Shown here in pieces: positions 21,930 through 34,707 of a stretch of 64,000 bases of DNA. Below the pieces are notes generated by a model that saw nothing but the letters and a program-made list of their open reading frames with translations, did not search any database and was not told the origin of the DNA. The number at the start of each line of letters is the position of its first letter. Position 1 is the first letter of the stretch. The stretch spans positions 1,116,001 to 1,180,000 of the forward strand of contig JAYEVF010000026.1 in the NCBI GenBank assembly GCA_036346355.1, read 5' to 3'. The stretch is from Rhipidocladum racemiflorum (Eukaryota; Streptophyta; Magnoliopsida; Poales; Poaceae). The position numbers were made by a program, and so were the translations under genes.

Positions 21930-22640
21930 AGAATGCTTTATACAGCTTTCATTGCAGGTGACAGGTTGTGCAGCTTTGATTGAGCGTGACATGTCGTGCA
22001 GCTTTGTTTGCGGGTGACAGGTCGTGCAGCTTGTGATACTTAGGGTTATTCCACAATTATAATTTACATGGAAAGAAAGGTGTATATGAAATATTTTTGC
22101 AGAACATGATGGTCCATATATTAAGAGGCATGGGAGAAGGGGAAGTGGCCTCGATGCACTGAGTAGATGTCTAGTTGTAACTATTATTTTCATTGTTCGT
22201 TGTACTCCTTTAAGTTTTAAGTCGTGATAAAGAGTGTGGTCCAACTTATTTTTCGTAGTGACATCTTACTTATGATTCACTCTCTCGTTTTCCTTGCTCC
22301 CACCCTCGTTTTGCAAAAAGGTGGTTCTCGGCTATGATACTTAGGGTTATTGCGCTACTACAATTTACTTGTAAAGAAAGGTGTAAAAGAAATATTTTTG
22401 TACAATATGGTAGTCCGTATATCATAGAGCAAATCTGGTCCATTCTTCAAAAAAATAATAGCTAACATATGTGACGCTTTGATTGAGGGTGACTGGTCGT
22501 GCAACTTTTTTTGCGGGTGACAGGTCGTGCAGCTTGTGATACTCAGGGTTATTCCGTATTTATAATTTACATGGAAAGAAAGGTGTATATGAAATATTTT
22601 TGCAGAACATGATGGTCCATATATTAAGAGGCATGGTAAC
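21930..22640. repeat. Direct repeats between the GRF gene and the acidic-tail gene
   Basis: A segment of about 130 bp (GGGTGACAGGTCGTGCAGCT, then TGGAAAGAAAGGTGTATATG, then AACATGATGGTCCATATATT) occurs at about 22010-22135 and 22510-22637. A related unit lies at 22330-22430. They belong to the same family as the array at 24551-25830. Confidence 0.75.
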
Positions 22641-22801
22641 GACAAATCATATTAAAGGCATAAAATACAGCGTTGAAATGGATAAGTTACAACATAACAT
22701 TACAACGCGGGAAAAACAACGGTGGAATACGAAGCCTTACCAACGTACATGACGGGTGCCTCACTAATACATATTATTTCAACGACTCTAGCGATACAGG
22801 A

Positions 22802-23225
22802 TTACAACGATCCAGAATCATCACTATCTATATCAATACCCTCATCTTCTAAATCTTGCCCATTGGTCGCGTTTGCCCTCCTCATCACTCTGGTAGTCAC
22901 ATGGAAGACACAAGTCTGGGTCTGCATCTTCGATGTCCTCTTCTGTGGCAACCTGCGGACGGTTGCGAGCTATGGCTTGAAGGTCCGGATGTTCTGGCTG
23001 TGGGGGGTCTGATTGCAGTAACTCGTTCGACTGTATGGCAACCATTTCGAGGCTACTAGCTATAGCTTCGATGTCAGTCACAAAGCTGTTGAATTCGTTG
23101 GCACTTGAACTTGTGCCAGGACTAAAGTTGTCTTTTGCAATTTTATTCAGGTCAGCTGCGATACCATCTATTTCTTTTATTGTCCAGGCCAAGCCTTTCT
23201 TGAGCCGCTCCGGATCCTTGTCCAT
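22802..23225 (-). CDS. Small acidic-tailed protein of the MULE, unknown function
   Basis: The Met (23225) directly follows a splice-acceptor-like TGTGTAG. The protein starts MDKDPERLKKGLAWTIKEID and runs through a helical, heptad-like region (LNKIAKDNF, FVTDIEAIASSLEMVAIQS) to an acidic stretch EEDIEDADPDLCLPCDYQSD. The first frame stops after 127 aa (near 22842). A small frame change would continue into DLEDEGIDIDSDDSGSL, stopping at 22802, and this more acidic end looks like the original one. I do not recognise the family. A TATA box lies about 380 bp upstream, so there is probably an untranslated first exon. It shares strand with the other MULE genes. Confidence 0.55.
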
Positions 23226-23601
23226 CTACACATTGGTAGCAATTATATTTCAGCCTAAAAGAGTAGGATTCAAGCATAGCTGGAATATTTCTTCGAACAA
23301 AAATATAAAAAAGAAATAGATGGCCTCAAAGTCCCCAAGAACCAATCAATATCCTTTGTACTTCACTGACCCAACAACAATCCCTTGTACTTCACTGACC
23401 CAACAACAATGTAGCTTCGCTGGCGTAAATAAGTTTCGTAAATAATACCTGTGAAACACGAAGCTGGAATCAAATATTGGAAAAAAGGAAAGCTAAACCA
23501 CCAGTTCTACTCTCTGCGTTGTGGGTTTTCTCAACTCACTCGCAGCTTGATGACCTCGAAACAATGGCTCACGATTGCCTGATAGAAATACATGCGGCCT
23601 T

Positions 23602-23612
23602 GTAATTTATAG
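23602..23612 (-). promoter_or_regulatory. TATA box for the acidic-tail gene
   Basis: CTATAAATTACAAGG on the minus strand, followed by a leader that contains a GT-AG intron candidate ending directly before the Met at 23225. GC-rich repeated promoter-like elements lie upstream. Confidence 0.5.
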
Positions 23613-23639
23613 CGAGGGCGCGAGGGAGAAACGAGCCAG

Positions 23640-24375
23640 CTGGAGGCACATCAGCGCTCGTAGCGAGGGGCCAAGACAGGAAAGCGGCACGTGGGAGCAT
23701 TTGCAGTGCGCGGTGGGGGTCCAGGCTTTAGATTCGCTTCATCTGGCATTGGCCAGCACCTTGCGGCACATTAGCGTGCGAGGCGAGGCGCCGGGACAGG
23801 AAAGCGCCACGTGGCAGCGTTTACAGCGTGCTGGGGGGGTCTGGCTGGTAGCTTGGTGTCCAAGTGGCCTGACAGAGCTGGTGGCAGTGTGATGTCAATT
23901 CGAGATTTTGCAGCTTTTTCAACGTGTTGTCCAAATCGCCTGAGAGACCTGCATGCTCAACGTTTCCTCTTGGGGTTGTCGAACTCCTCGCGTTCTTAAT
24001 TAATAGCCAGACAAATGCATGCATCTGCGAACATCCATGCGAGACATGGCCTTTGCTTTCGGTGGTTCGATTAGACTCGATAGGACGGCAATAATGCAGC
24101 TGGTGCTGGGAGGGAATCGACCCTGGCTATAGCTTAGCTGCAGCTGGCAGTAGCCTGGGAGTGGCCAGCAGCTGACGGCACATTAGCGTGCGAGGCGAGG
24201 GGCCGGGACAGGAGAGCGGCACGTGCCAGCCTTTGCAACGCGCTGTGGGTGCCTAGCTGAAGCGAATCTGGCCGGTGAGTCTTGGCTTTGTGATGGCGGT
24301 AACATTTGGCAGCACATTAGTGAGGGAGGGGAGGGGCCGAGATCGGAAAGCGCCCCGTGGCAGCTTGTTGTTTCT
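23640..24375. repeat. GC-rich promoter-proximal repeats with CACGTG cores
   Basis: Four diverged copies of GGGGCCGGGACAGGAAAGCG followed by CACGTGGCAGCNTTTGCA, at about 23650, 23785, 24200 and 24330. They lie upstream of the TATA box at 23602 on the minus strand and could be promoter elements. Confidence 0.6.
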
Positions 24376-24550
24376 TTTTGTTGTTCGTAATAATCACTAC
24401 TGTTTGAACGTCCCCTCTGGTTAAGAGCCTTGTGTCATATCACCTTTTCCAGCCTTTAGTCATATCATCTTTTCCAGCCATGTGTCATATCTTCTTTTTC
24501 AGCCTCCTGCCACGAGGCGTATGATTTTGTACGGGCTGCCGAAAAACCTT

Positions 24551-25830
24551 CATCGTCATGGTTTGGTCGCGGCTATGATAATGAGGGGTATTGCGCGAGT
24601 ACATATTAGATGTAACGAGAGTCGTAACTGAGATATTTTTTAAGAATATGGTAGTCCGTATAGCAAATAGCAAATCTGCTACATTCACCCCAAAAAATAA
24701 CTTCGAAAATGCTTTTTTACGGGCCGCCCAAAAGCTTTCATCGTTAGGGTTCGCGCGCGACTATAATACTTAGGGTAATTCGGGGTTGAGAATTTATATG
24801 CAAACAGAGTTGTAACTGAGATATTTTTACAGAATATGGTAGTCCGTATACCAAATAGCAAATCTGCTACATTCGCCCCAAAAAATAACTTCGAACATGC
24901 TTTTTTACGGGACGCCCAAAAGCCTTCATCGTTAGGGTTTGTGCGCGGCTATAATACTTAGGGTAATTCGGGGTTGAGAATTTATATGCAAACAGAGTTG
25001 TAACTGAGATATTTTTACAGAATATGATAATTCGTATACCAAATAGCAAATCTGCTACATTCACCCCAAAAAATAACTTCGAACATGCTTTTTTACGGGC
25101 CGCCGAAAAGCCTTCATCGTTAGGGTTTGTGCGCGACTATGATAATTAGGGGTATTGCGCGAGTTCGTATTACATGCAAGGAAAGGTGTCCATGAGATAT
25201 TTCTTCTGGATATGGTGATTCGTATATCGATGAGCAGGTCCGCTCTGTCCGACCCAAAAAATAGCTTCGAACATTACTGTTTACGGCCGGCCGAAAACCC
25301 TTCGTCGTCATGGTTCGGCCGCGACTATGATAATTAGGGGTGTTGCACGAGTTCGTATTGCATGCAAGGAGAGGTGTCCATGAGATATTTGTTCTGGATA
25401 CGGTAGTCCATATATCGATGAGCAAGTCTGGTCCAGCCGACCCAACATACAGCTTCGAACATTACTGTTTACGGGCGGCCGAAAACCCTTCGTCGTCACG
25501 CTTGGGCCGTCACTATGATAATTAGGGGTATTGCAAGAGCTCGTATTACATTCAAGGAGAGGTGTCCATGAGATATTGGTTATGGATATGGTAGTCCATA
25601 TATTGATGAGCAAGTCCGCTCCGTCCGACCCAACAAATAGGTTCGAACATTACTTTTCACGGGCGTCCGAAAACCCATCGTCGTCACGGTTCGGCCGTCA
25701 CTATGATAATTAGGGGTATTGCAAGAGCTCCTATTACATGCAAGGAGAGGTGTCCATGACATATTTGTTATGGATATCGTAGTCCTTATATCGATGAGCA
25801 AGTCCGCTCCATCCGATATATGGACTACCT
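24551..25830. repeat. Tandem array of a ~185-bp repeat in the MULE
   Basis: Seven head-to-tail units start near 24551, 24770, 24953, 25137, 25325, 25516 and 25704. Each carries ATACTTAGGGTAATTCGGG or ATAATTAGGGGTATTGCGCG, then GAGATATTTNTTCTGGATATGG, then AGCAAATCTGCTACATTC. Open frames of about 60-100 codons on both strands are by-products of this periodicity. A short inverted copy follows at 25817-25880. Confidence 0.85.
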
Positions 25831-26415
25831 TTCTTTGCTACACAAATATACTGCCACAATAACCCTAAGTGCTATTGCCAACGCTAACTTTTACTAGAAA
25901 TTTCGGCAGCACCTCCCCTGAAACTAGGACATCCACTCAACAGACAAAATACAACATTTAATACGACAATAAGATTGAAACTTAAGAAAACCAACCAATC
26001 ACAAACATGGGTCATGGTATCAACTAACCATCATGGCCCAACTTATTACATGCAAGTACCACAGTTATTACAAGATATAAACTCAATAACATTACAAGCA
26101 ATTAGTTAGTATGAAAGCGTGCTAATGCAAAACGTGACCGTGCCACCACTCCCATCCATTCATGTCGACTTCAAGGTTCCTACAAAGAATAGACAAACAA
26201 ACGGAGCACAAACTGGCATATATGAAAACATTAGAGTGAAACACTAGAGTGAAACATTAGATTGAAACATCGGAGCAGAATCTGCCATATATTAAAACAT
26301 TAGAGTGAAACATTACAATGAAACATTACATTGAAAATCCAATAATGCAACTATAGCCTTGGCACGTCACTGTCTCCCTCTCCGCCATTGCGAACAAACC
26401 GATAAGCTTGAAGCG
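25831..26415. other. MULE sequence downstream of the PMD gene
   Basis: AT-rich. It includes a short repeat ACATTAGAGTGAAACATTA (26230-26330) and a second copy of the PMD stop region (CGTCACTGTCTCCCTCTCCG at 26365 and 26413). Presumed 3' untranslated region. Confidence 0.4.
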
Positions 26416-28995
26416 TCACTGTCTCCCTCTCCGCCGTTGAGCCTGCCTTCTGATCAAATCCTCAAGGCTAAACACCACTGGTGGATGTATCTCCCTTTGT
26501 CCCGCGGCTTGTGACGGGCCCAACCTCCCCGTGCCTGCTGGTACATCCAAATCCTCGTCTTGGGGAGGGGGGCCCGTTGCGATGGAGTATCCTCCTCCGC
26601 TCGCGGAGATCGCGTTGAACCACTCACGTGGATCAGCAGGCCCTAAGGGAGCTATATGGCGTACGTATGTCGATGTTTGTGAGGTCCCCGCCTGGTGCGG
26701 AGGCCCCTGTAGCTACATGCCTAATAGGCCAGTGAAGGTAGGCGCATTGAAGAAGTCCTCGTCAAAAACTTCGGGCCCGCTCCATTGTGGTGTGGAAGTG
26801 ACCTCTGCCCCAAAGGCATGTGATACATGGGGCATACCTGTGGGAGGGTGACGACTGGAAGGACCGGGCATGTCCTCATGATGTGAAGGACCCGGTCTTT
26901 CGTCAGCCGGATTTCAGCCAGGTGGGCGGCATGACGTCGCGATGAATGGCTCGGTGCATGGGAAATGGATGCACGTCGAGCGACATCGGCTCCCTCAGCA
27001 GTGGACGGACGGATGGTGCAGGATCACCTCGGCTGTGAGCTAGCGGCAGGTTCCATGGGAGATGAGCTGTAGCTGCGGCCGTGTGTCCGTGACCATCCTC
27101 CAAGGCCATGGATAGCGGACATGATTCGTGCCCCCCTAGATGCAAGGTACCTTCTCATGTGATTTGTTGCTGATGAGGAGCCAGAGGTGCCTTCACTTTG
27201 CCCCGCAAGTCGATCCGCTTCGGTATACAGCTCGGATGCCTCCTGCGTCTGCATAGCATTACTGGGGTATTAGAATCAGAGGGTTAAGAAATTTACTGAG
27301 GACATTATTGCATTATATTTAGTACCAAAATGTGGACTTGTCGAGATCGGTCCTCAGGATAGGCCATTGCTCGTTAAATCGACCTCGTTCTTTGAGCAAT
27401 GTGGCGTGGTCTTGTGACGGTACCATGTCAGGTAGTTGTCATATTCCTGGGGGTCGTATGGCACAGAGGGTAAGACAACCTCCTGAAATGCACTGTCGTT
27501 CCACAGCGTAATGTGGGTGGCATGGACGTTGCTCCAGTCCACTGTGGCCGCACTGCCCTTCGCACTTCTCCTACAAATGCACGGACGTTACATTGTCAAA
27601 TTTGCATAGATAGGGCACATATTGAAAATAAGTAAATGCATACCTGTGAGATCTCCCGGCGTCCTGCGGTGGTGGAACGAGGACTATCTCGCGGAAACCG
27701 AACTGCCTGCGGATCCGTTTCAGCGAGTACACCTCTCACGGCGTTCATGTAGAGCGAGGAAGCATGTGGTCATCCACAGGGGTAGTCCACCGTGCACCAG
27801 TGGATATTTGGGCGTCGTCGCAATCTCTGCGGCTCTTTGCGGAGACCAAGGATCCCGATTCACATGTCTTTGCGGTCGGCGAGTCTAGATCGGCGACAAC
27901 ACGCATGTAGCTCCAATTGTCACCGTTCGGCGACCATCGAAGTCGTGCGTGCATCCAACGGTACCCCATTGTAGGCTGATTGGTATCTGGCATGGCATCG
28001 TAAACGGCAACAGGGTAATATTGAATACGGATCTCTGGCCGAGAGATCGGAAGGTACTCCCAACTCCACATCTGAAGGAGTTGCAGGCATCCAGTAATAG
28101 TGCCCCTGTAAGTCAGGCGATGGCATGCATCGCACAATCCACGATACGTGTCCGCCAGGACCGCAGATCCCCAGCTGTACGCCGGGATGTCATCAAGCTC
28201 ACCGGCCAACTGACGAGCAATCGACACAATGTGCGGGAAGATCAGGTCTCCTGCGGTGGACGTGAACATCACACCACCCAGCAAGTAGTACAGGTAGACC
28301 TCGTAGTGGCGCAGCACTGTACTCGTCGGCATCAGGTGGGCAGGGGTTGTACTCCTGCAATGTACGCAGCCAGGTCATGGACACCCCATTTTCCTTCTGT
28401 TCGTACGGGACACCAAACCTGCGTGAACTCCGGATTAAGAGATTTCATAATAGCATGCACATTACGAACATAAAACAACTAGTGATTGTAATACCTTCCC
28501 GTTATATAGTCTTTGCCGATCTTTCTTTGGGCGACGAAGAACCAACAATTTGTCACGATGGGCAGGCCGGTTAGCATGGCCACATCCCTCAACGTAATGG
28601 ACATCTCACCAAACGGTAGGTGAAATGTGTGTGTCTCCGGCTGCCATCGGTCCACGAGACCAGTAAGAAGCGCACGATCGATGCCAGGCATGGGTGTGGT
28701 ATGCCCTCCTCCGAGCTGAGCCCCATCCATGAGAACTGCAAATGGTAGTAGACCCAAGACGACCTAGTCGATCTTTGGAATCGATAGTCCAACTTCTTCA
28801 ACTTGTGCAACGACCGACAGAAGAGAGGGGGCAACTGAAAGATTAATAACAAGTTGGTTAGTTATATCCGAACAAATTAATTGCGGGTAATATAGTAATG
28901 CTTCTTACCATAGCTCCAGCAGAAATGGCCCTCGCACGATGTGGGGCATCTACTGACTCACGGAGAAGCTCTGGAAGTGCATTGTCCGCCATCAT
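26416..28995 (-). pseudogene. Plant mobile domain (PMD) gene of the large MULE, frameshifted
   Basis: Exon 1 starts at 28995 (MMADNALPELLRESVD). Exon 2 (28834-28495) carries LHKLKKLDYRF and, after a frame break with a TAG near 28790, RALLTGLVDRWQPETHTFHL and FGEMSITLRDVAMLTGLPI, the signature start of the plant mobile domain (PF10536). Exon 3 (28418-27644) carries VSMTWLRTLQEYNPCPP, VYLYYLLGGVMF, YSWGSAVLADTYRGLCDACH, PTMGYRWMHARL and RIRRQFGFREIV. Exon 4 (27570-27326) carries HITLWNDSAFQEVVLPSVPY and YLTWYR; exon 5 starts at 27248. A Pro-rich tail runs to EDLIRRQAQRRRGRQ, stop at 26416. Frames break near 28790, 28335, 27700, 27400 and in the tail. PMD proteins include MAIN/MAIL1 of Arabidopsis, and PMD genes are known in transposons. 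The role here is unknown. Confidence 0.8.
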
Positions 28996-29218
28996 GCACT
29001 GGTGAAACAAATGATACATGACATCAAAGTACATTTACACAAGCTTGAAGCATCATACGTGCATTCCCGACAAATACAGATACATTTCGATAGCTCCAAA
29101 TTACAAATACAAGTTCAAAAGCAACGTAACATAGCAGGGGAGACGACTACGTTTCGATAGCTCCCAAATACAAATACATTTCGATAGCTCCAAATTACAC
29201 ATAATCCAGGGGAGACGA
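28996..29218. other. Short spacer between transposase and PMD genes
   Basis: 222 bp with an internal repeat CAAATACATTTCGATAGCTC. It must hold the transposase 3' end and any PMD promoter. The equivalent spacer in the second MULE is 60299-60502. Confidence 0.5.
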
Positions 29219-31822
29219 CTACGTACTGGGTGCATTGGGGCACCTCCTACGGTCGTGTCCGGGTTGTCTGCATATTTTACACTTTCGCAAACCGTCCACC
29301 GCATCAGCCGCGTCCATGTCACCTTGCAATCTGGCCCTTGGCCTACCTTGCTGTGTGCGCCTACTCGCGGGATATGGTTTCCAGGTTGGGCCTTCCATGA
29401 GCTTGTAGTTCTCTCCAATTGAGAACGAACTCATCTTCGGACGCCACGTGTTCTTCAAAGCATGCGCGGTGTAGTAAGGCGAGATGTACTGTGATGCATC
29501 GTTTCCACCCATATCGCGACATGCCGCCAACACATGGGAGCACGGAATGTGCTGAAGCTTTGGCTTGTTGCATGTGCACGTGACTTCCTCGGCCCCTAGC
29601 TGACATTGTTGCACGGTGTCCCCTGCGAGATACCCGGATGCATGTTTGCGCTTGCACATGACCTCAAATTTATTCATCCCTAGGTCATAAATCCTTGTGC
29701 GGTGGAAGTGCGCCTTCCTCCGCCTCTCCACGAGCATCTTCTCCACTCTGGGTGCGTACGTGGTGACGCACGCCTCGGCCACATTTCCGCGATCTCGGAA
29801 GTAATCAGCCGCCCGGTAGAACGTGAGCTCAATGATTGAACACAACGGGAGGGCGCGCACACCCTTCGGTACGTTGTTAAACGACTCCGCTATGTTCGTT
29901 GTCATGACGTTGTACCTGTCATGGTGTACGTTAGCTGCTATGGAAGTTAAAACAAGGAGGTGAGATGATCTGCGCTAATCTATGGTTCGTCTATACCTCG
30001 CTCCGTTCGTGTCGTGGAGTAGCGCCCACCGCTCCGCTGGCTTCCCCGCGATCCACTGGCTGAAGTTGGGCCGAGTTCTAGAATACACGGTCTGGCCTCC
30101 CACCATTTGCGAAAGGAGTTGCTGTTGCTGGGATTGGTCGTCCTCCATCATCTTCTGTGTGGTCTCGTTCAGCTGCGTCCATATCGCGTTGAACTTGTGT
30201 TGTTGGTTCTGCAGGCACATAGCTTTGAATCTCTTCACCAACGCCTTGTTCTTGTACCTTGTGTACAGGTTCGCGCCAAGGTGGCGCATGCACCATCTTC
30301 TCTCGACATCGGGCCAGCTCGTCGCGGAGGAAGTGCTGTCGTGCAGGACATCCAACGCGTGGAGAAGGCCTTTGTTCCGGTCCGAGACAACGCACACGCG
30401 CTCCCGGGGACCGACGACCTGGCCGCCCTTCAAGAGAGTCAGAAACCACAACCAACTATCATTGTTCTCGCTCTCCACGAGAGCGAACGCCACCGGGAGG
30501 ATCTGGTTATTTGCATCTGCAGCGAGAGCAGTTAGCAGCGTCCCGTGGAACTTCCCACTCAGGAATGTCCCGTCCACGCATAGCACTGGCCTGCAGTGCC
30601 TGAAAGCTTCGATGCATTGCCCGAATGACCAGAATACCCTGAAGAGGTACCGGTCCATCGGGCTGAAGGACCCATCTTCCAGCATGACGGGCTCATCAGC
30701 CACTGCGAACTGTGTGCCCGGGTTCGTCATGGCTATCTTCCGTAGCAACCTAGGGGCATAGTTGAAAGACTCCTCGAAACCCCCGAACAACATCTTCAAT
30801 GCCTTCTGCTTCGCTCTCCAGGCCGTATGATACGTGATGACCATCCCATTTCTACTCTGCACCTCCTCCATAATTTTACGGGGAGTCATCTCTATGTCGC
30901 TTCCAACGACGGTCAGCAGGAGTTGGGCTATGAACCTCGCGTCCACAAGTCCGCTCATGTTCCTTATGGACTCCTCTGTGCACGTATGAGGCATGTATGT
31001 ACGTATCTCAAAGTGGTCTTCGTGCTTGGGCTTCAGAGCTCGCACAAAGAAGGGACAATCCGGATACTTCTTGCACCTAACCTCATACGACGTCCTGTCC
31101 GAACGGTGAAGAGTGTGCTCCCGTCTTGTCACGACGGCATAGTTGCTAAGAAAGTGAATGGCCTCCAACTTGTTAGCGAACACTTGTCCAATTTGGACAT
31201 CGTTCTGGGCGTACTGCGACGCGGATATCTTACTGTAATCCGCCATGGTACAATTCAGCAGACCCATGCCCTGGAAGTACTGTACAGCCGGTCTTGGGTC
31301 ATCATTCTCCGCCGCTTCTTCATCCCCGCTTCCGCCGTCTTCATTATCCATGCATTCCCCATCAACCTCCCCTACCTTGGCTTCTTCTTCCCCTCCCCCT
31401 GATGTCCCCTCCTCCACAATGTCTGGTTCGGGTGGTGTGCGCGATATCCCATGTTCTACTGCTTCGGAGGTAGATGCCACCGCTCCGGCATCGTGCCGTG
31501 GCAATATCTCCACGTACACTCCTATCTCGAAATTCTCTCCACCCGCTTTGTGGACATACAAAGCCCACACGCTTTCGCTCCGTAACGGGAAGAGCGTGTG
31601 CACAAACGTCGAGGTGTTGGGGACCAATCGTGGGCGAACCCCTTCTAGACGAACTCTGTGTGTCTCAGGGTTCGCACCGAACAGAGCGAGGACATGTGAT
31701 TTCAGCTCCCACAGTTCATTCGGGGTGGCTATATTGCTATCTACGTGCAGGCAGTTATCAATGCTCACGAATCTCCCATGCAACACGGCGGGACGTTCCC
31801 CGAAATAAATTTTGAAAGGCAT
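29219..31822 (-). CDS. MuDR-type (MULE) transposase, apparently intact, 840 aa
   Basis: Two exons (31822-29997 and 29915-29219) joined by an 81-bp GT-AG intron give 840 codons in frame. Residues 1-109 are an N-terminal module starting MPFKIYFGERPAVLHGRF. An acidic linker follows (about 130-180). Residues about 205-285 are the MuDR DNA-binding region with YEVRCKKYPDCPFFVRA and MPHTC zinc ligands. The catalytic MULE domain has D417 in CVDGTFLSGKF and D481 in VCVVSDRNKGL, with CMRH at 511-514. A SWIM finger (CTCN...PCSH, about 721-736) and a CCHC knuckle (CKICRQPGHDRRRC, 821-834) end the protein. It would bind the terminal repeats and cut and join DNA in the nucleus. I chose the Met at 31822 because the second copy has an equivalent Met. 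No break is visible. Confidence 0.92.
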
Positions 31823-32699
31823 GTCCGTCTGTCGCACACACATAATATTGAAAGTTACTAAACACAAAATATTTCTCCGATAACATTTCACAAAATATCA
31901 TTCGAACTTTTCATGGAAGTCATATTTCATATTTCGTGTTAATGCACATGATCTCGTATTATGAGCTGTGAAAAGCTTATACTTCAGTGAAAAGTAATTT
32001 ACAAATTTACACAAAGTAAATTTCTTTAAAAACATGTGAAAAGACAGCAATGTTAGAATTTATTCCAAAGTTTGCTACCTTGTCTAGAGCTAAAAATTTT
32101 ACTAATTACTCTACCTAACACTGTCTACCTTTGGTAAAAATTTCATAAAAAAAATGTGTTTTAATACCCTTAGATATTAAAAGAAACGTTTTCGAAAAAT
32201 CTGAGATTTGTACTAAAATAATTTCTACAAGAAAAATACTTATCCTTCTTACTTCAGAATTTTATTGGAACTTACTATTGTCTTCATAACCTCTCTCAAA
32301 AATTTTCAATAATTATTAAGACCTTTTTACCCCTCTTATAAATCGAAAACCGGAAATATGAAATTGGACCTTGTGCTGTTGTCAGAATTTTATTAAATTA
32401 AATATAGGCTAATTTCACTTCAAAATTTTTACAGAACCAGGCTAACTCAGTTGGAAAGTTGTACTGAAAATCTCAAATAATCTAGGCTAGATTTCATAGC
32501 TCTTTTGACCTTGTTCCCACCGCTGTTCGAACATTTCATTGGAGTGAGGGGAGGGAAAATGTACTAATCTTATATTTCATGCTAATACACGTAAAAGAAC
32601 AAACATTTTATGCAACATTACCATACCAACACAATTTCATAATTGTTCAACAACACTTAATTAAATACCATTATAATTTTTCATCTCATTTCTAAAATT

Positions 32700-33360
32700 T
32701 TCATCTCATTTATACTAAAATATGGAAGAACAGGACCCTATTTCTACCTATAATTTTTCATCTCATTTCTAAAATTTTCGACGTACTGATTATTGCTATT
32801 ATGCTGTCACTATATTTTGCTGATACCGTGCTACTCATTTTATTTTAGCTAGCACTGTGCTAATATCGATGTACTAATTAATGCTACTATGGTGCCACCA
32901 AATTTTGATATTATCACGATGCTCATTTTAGCTAAAATATGGAAGAACAGGACCCTATTCCTACCTAAAATTTTTCATCTCATTTGTAAAATTTTCGACG
33001 TACTGATTATTGCTATTATGCTGTCACTATATTTGGCTGATACCGTGCTACTCATTTTATTTTAGCTAGCACTGTGCTAATATCGATGTACTAATTAATG
33101 TTACTATGGTGCCACCAAATTTTGATATTATCACGGTGCTCATTTTAGCTAAAATATGGAAGAACAGGACCCTATTTCTACCTATAATTTTTCATCTCAT
33201 TTCTAAAATTTTCGACGTACAGATTATTGCTATTAGGTGTCACTATATTATGCTGATACCGTGCTACTCATTTTATTTTAGCTAGTATCGATGTACTAAT
33301 TAATGCTACTATGGTGCCACCAAATTTTGATATTATCACGGTGCTCATTTTAGCTAACAT
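32700..33360. repeat. Three tandem ~216-bp units in the MULE
   Basis: ATATGGAAGAACAGGACCCT recurs near 32723, 32938 and 33155, each followed by TTTTCATCTCATTTCTAAAA and ATTATTGCTATTATGCTGTC. The units are close to identical, so the tandem duplication is recent. Confidence 0.85.
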
Positions 33361-33619
33361 TGTCCTAATATTTTCTAATAGCATGGTACTAATGTTTCCT
33401 ATTACCGTCCCAACAATTAACCCGAAACTAACACTACACTACACTACACTGTCCACAGCAATGGTAAATAGCACAAATTTACCACACAAATTATATTTCA
33501 TGCTACTGCCCTTAAGAAAACATACCTTTTATGGTAGTACAAACGCAGCACAAGAAGACGTTTCTTCCCACAAGTTATTTTTGCAGCGGACTATCTTCTC
33601 GCCACATGTAGTACAAAAA

Positions 33620-34270
33620 CATACACATTATTACTAATTATTGCTAATCCTGTCCTACTCATTATTGCAAACACCATCATACTAATGTTGCTAATTAGTG
33701 CTAACACCATCGTAATAATTTTGCTAATCATGGTAGTAATTATTGCAAACACCATCATACTAATCCCGTCCTACTCATTATTGCAAACACCATCATACTA
33801 ATATTACTAATTATTGTTAATACCATCCTACTAATTATTTCAAACACCATCGTACTATTTTTTTCTAATTAGCGCTAACACCGTTGTACTAATTTAGCTA
33901 ATCATGGTGTTTTACTATCATACCGATGTAGTCATTTTTCTAATAACGTTCTACTAATATTTGCTAATACCGTGGTACTAATTTCTTTCCAACACCGTGC
34001 TACTAATTTTATTACTAATTTTTCGTACCAACACCGTGCTACTAATTTTGTTACTAATTTCTTTCCAACACCGTGCTGCTAATGGCGTAGTACTATGTTT
34101 TGGTACCATGTGCTCATAGTGTGCTACTAATTTTGTTACTAATTTTTTGAATCCCGTGGTACTATGTTTCGGTACTACCGTTCTGTCAAATGTTGCTAAT
34201 ATCGGGCTAGTACTATTTTCTAATACCATGGCACTAATTTTTTCTAATACCGTCCTAACAATTAACACAA
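33620..34270. repeat. Degenerate minisatellite (AACACCATCATACTAAT type)
   Basis: Irregular repeats of about 25-45 bp around AACACCNTNNTACTAATT. AT-rich and non-coding. Confidence 0.65.
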
Positions 34271-34605
34271 ACTTAACAGTCCACTACACTGTAAATGACA
34301 GTACTAAACTTCACAAACGAAAATAATAAACACTAACATAACAAGTTTAGCCACAGCTCTCATCCACCTCCTAAAAATAAATAAATTTGCTATATTTTTG
34401 TACTACACCATATCTGTTAAACTACTGCCATCCTAAATTCATCTAACGAAAATACATACTGTTTATGTAGTACAGTCAATACACCCGATGTCGTGTCTTC
34501 GCGCCAGTCGGCTCCCGAGCTTCTGTGTTCAACAATCTCTACAAAAAAATAAGTTAGTCACTCTATGAACCAAAACAACGAACATACGAAATGAGTTTCG
34601 GTTCT

Positions 34606-34707
34606 TCAAACCTCTATCGCGCGCTGCGTTTCTTCTGCCGCTGCTGCCTCTTCTAATAGTGCAGCGAGCACCTCTTCCTCCTTAATCACGGGGAGACAAA
34701 TTAGCAT
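34606..34707 (-). CDS. Possible 33-codon leader reading frame
   Basis: The short frame MLICLPVIKEEEVLAALLEE continues with an Ala/Glu-rich tail and ends in a TGA next to a possible donor. It lies on the transposase strand just inside the right terminal repeat, where a promoter and first exon would be. It may be leader and not protein. Confidence 0.25.
   Translation of the reverse strand: MLICLPVIKEEEVLAALLEEAAAAEETQRAIEV

Larger units (their letters stand above)
31890..34340. other. AT-rich 5' flank of the transposase inside the MULE
   Basis: Very AT-rich with repeats (below) and no coding signal. It separates the transposase gene from the right terminal repeat and may contain leader introns. 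Confidence 0.5.

Noticed and set aside
29982..31815. Large open frames on the plus strand
   Set aside because: They are shadows opposite the transposase gene.
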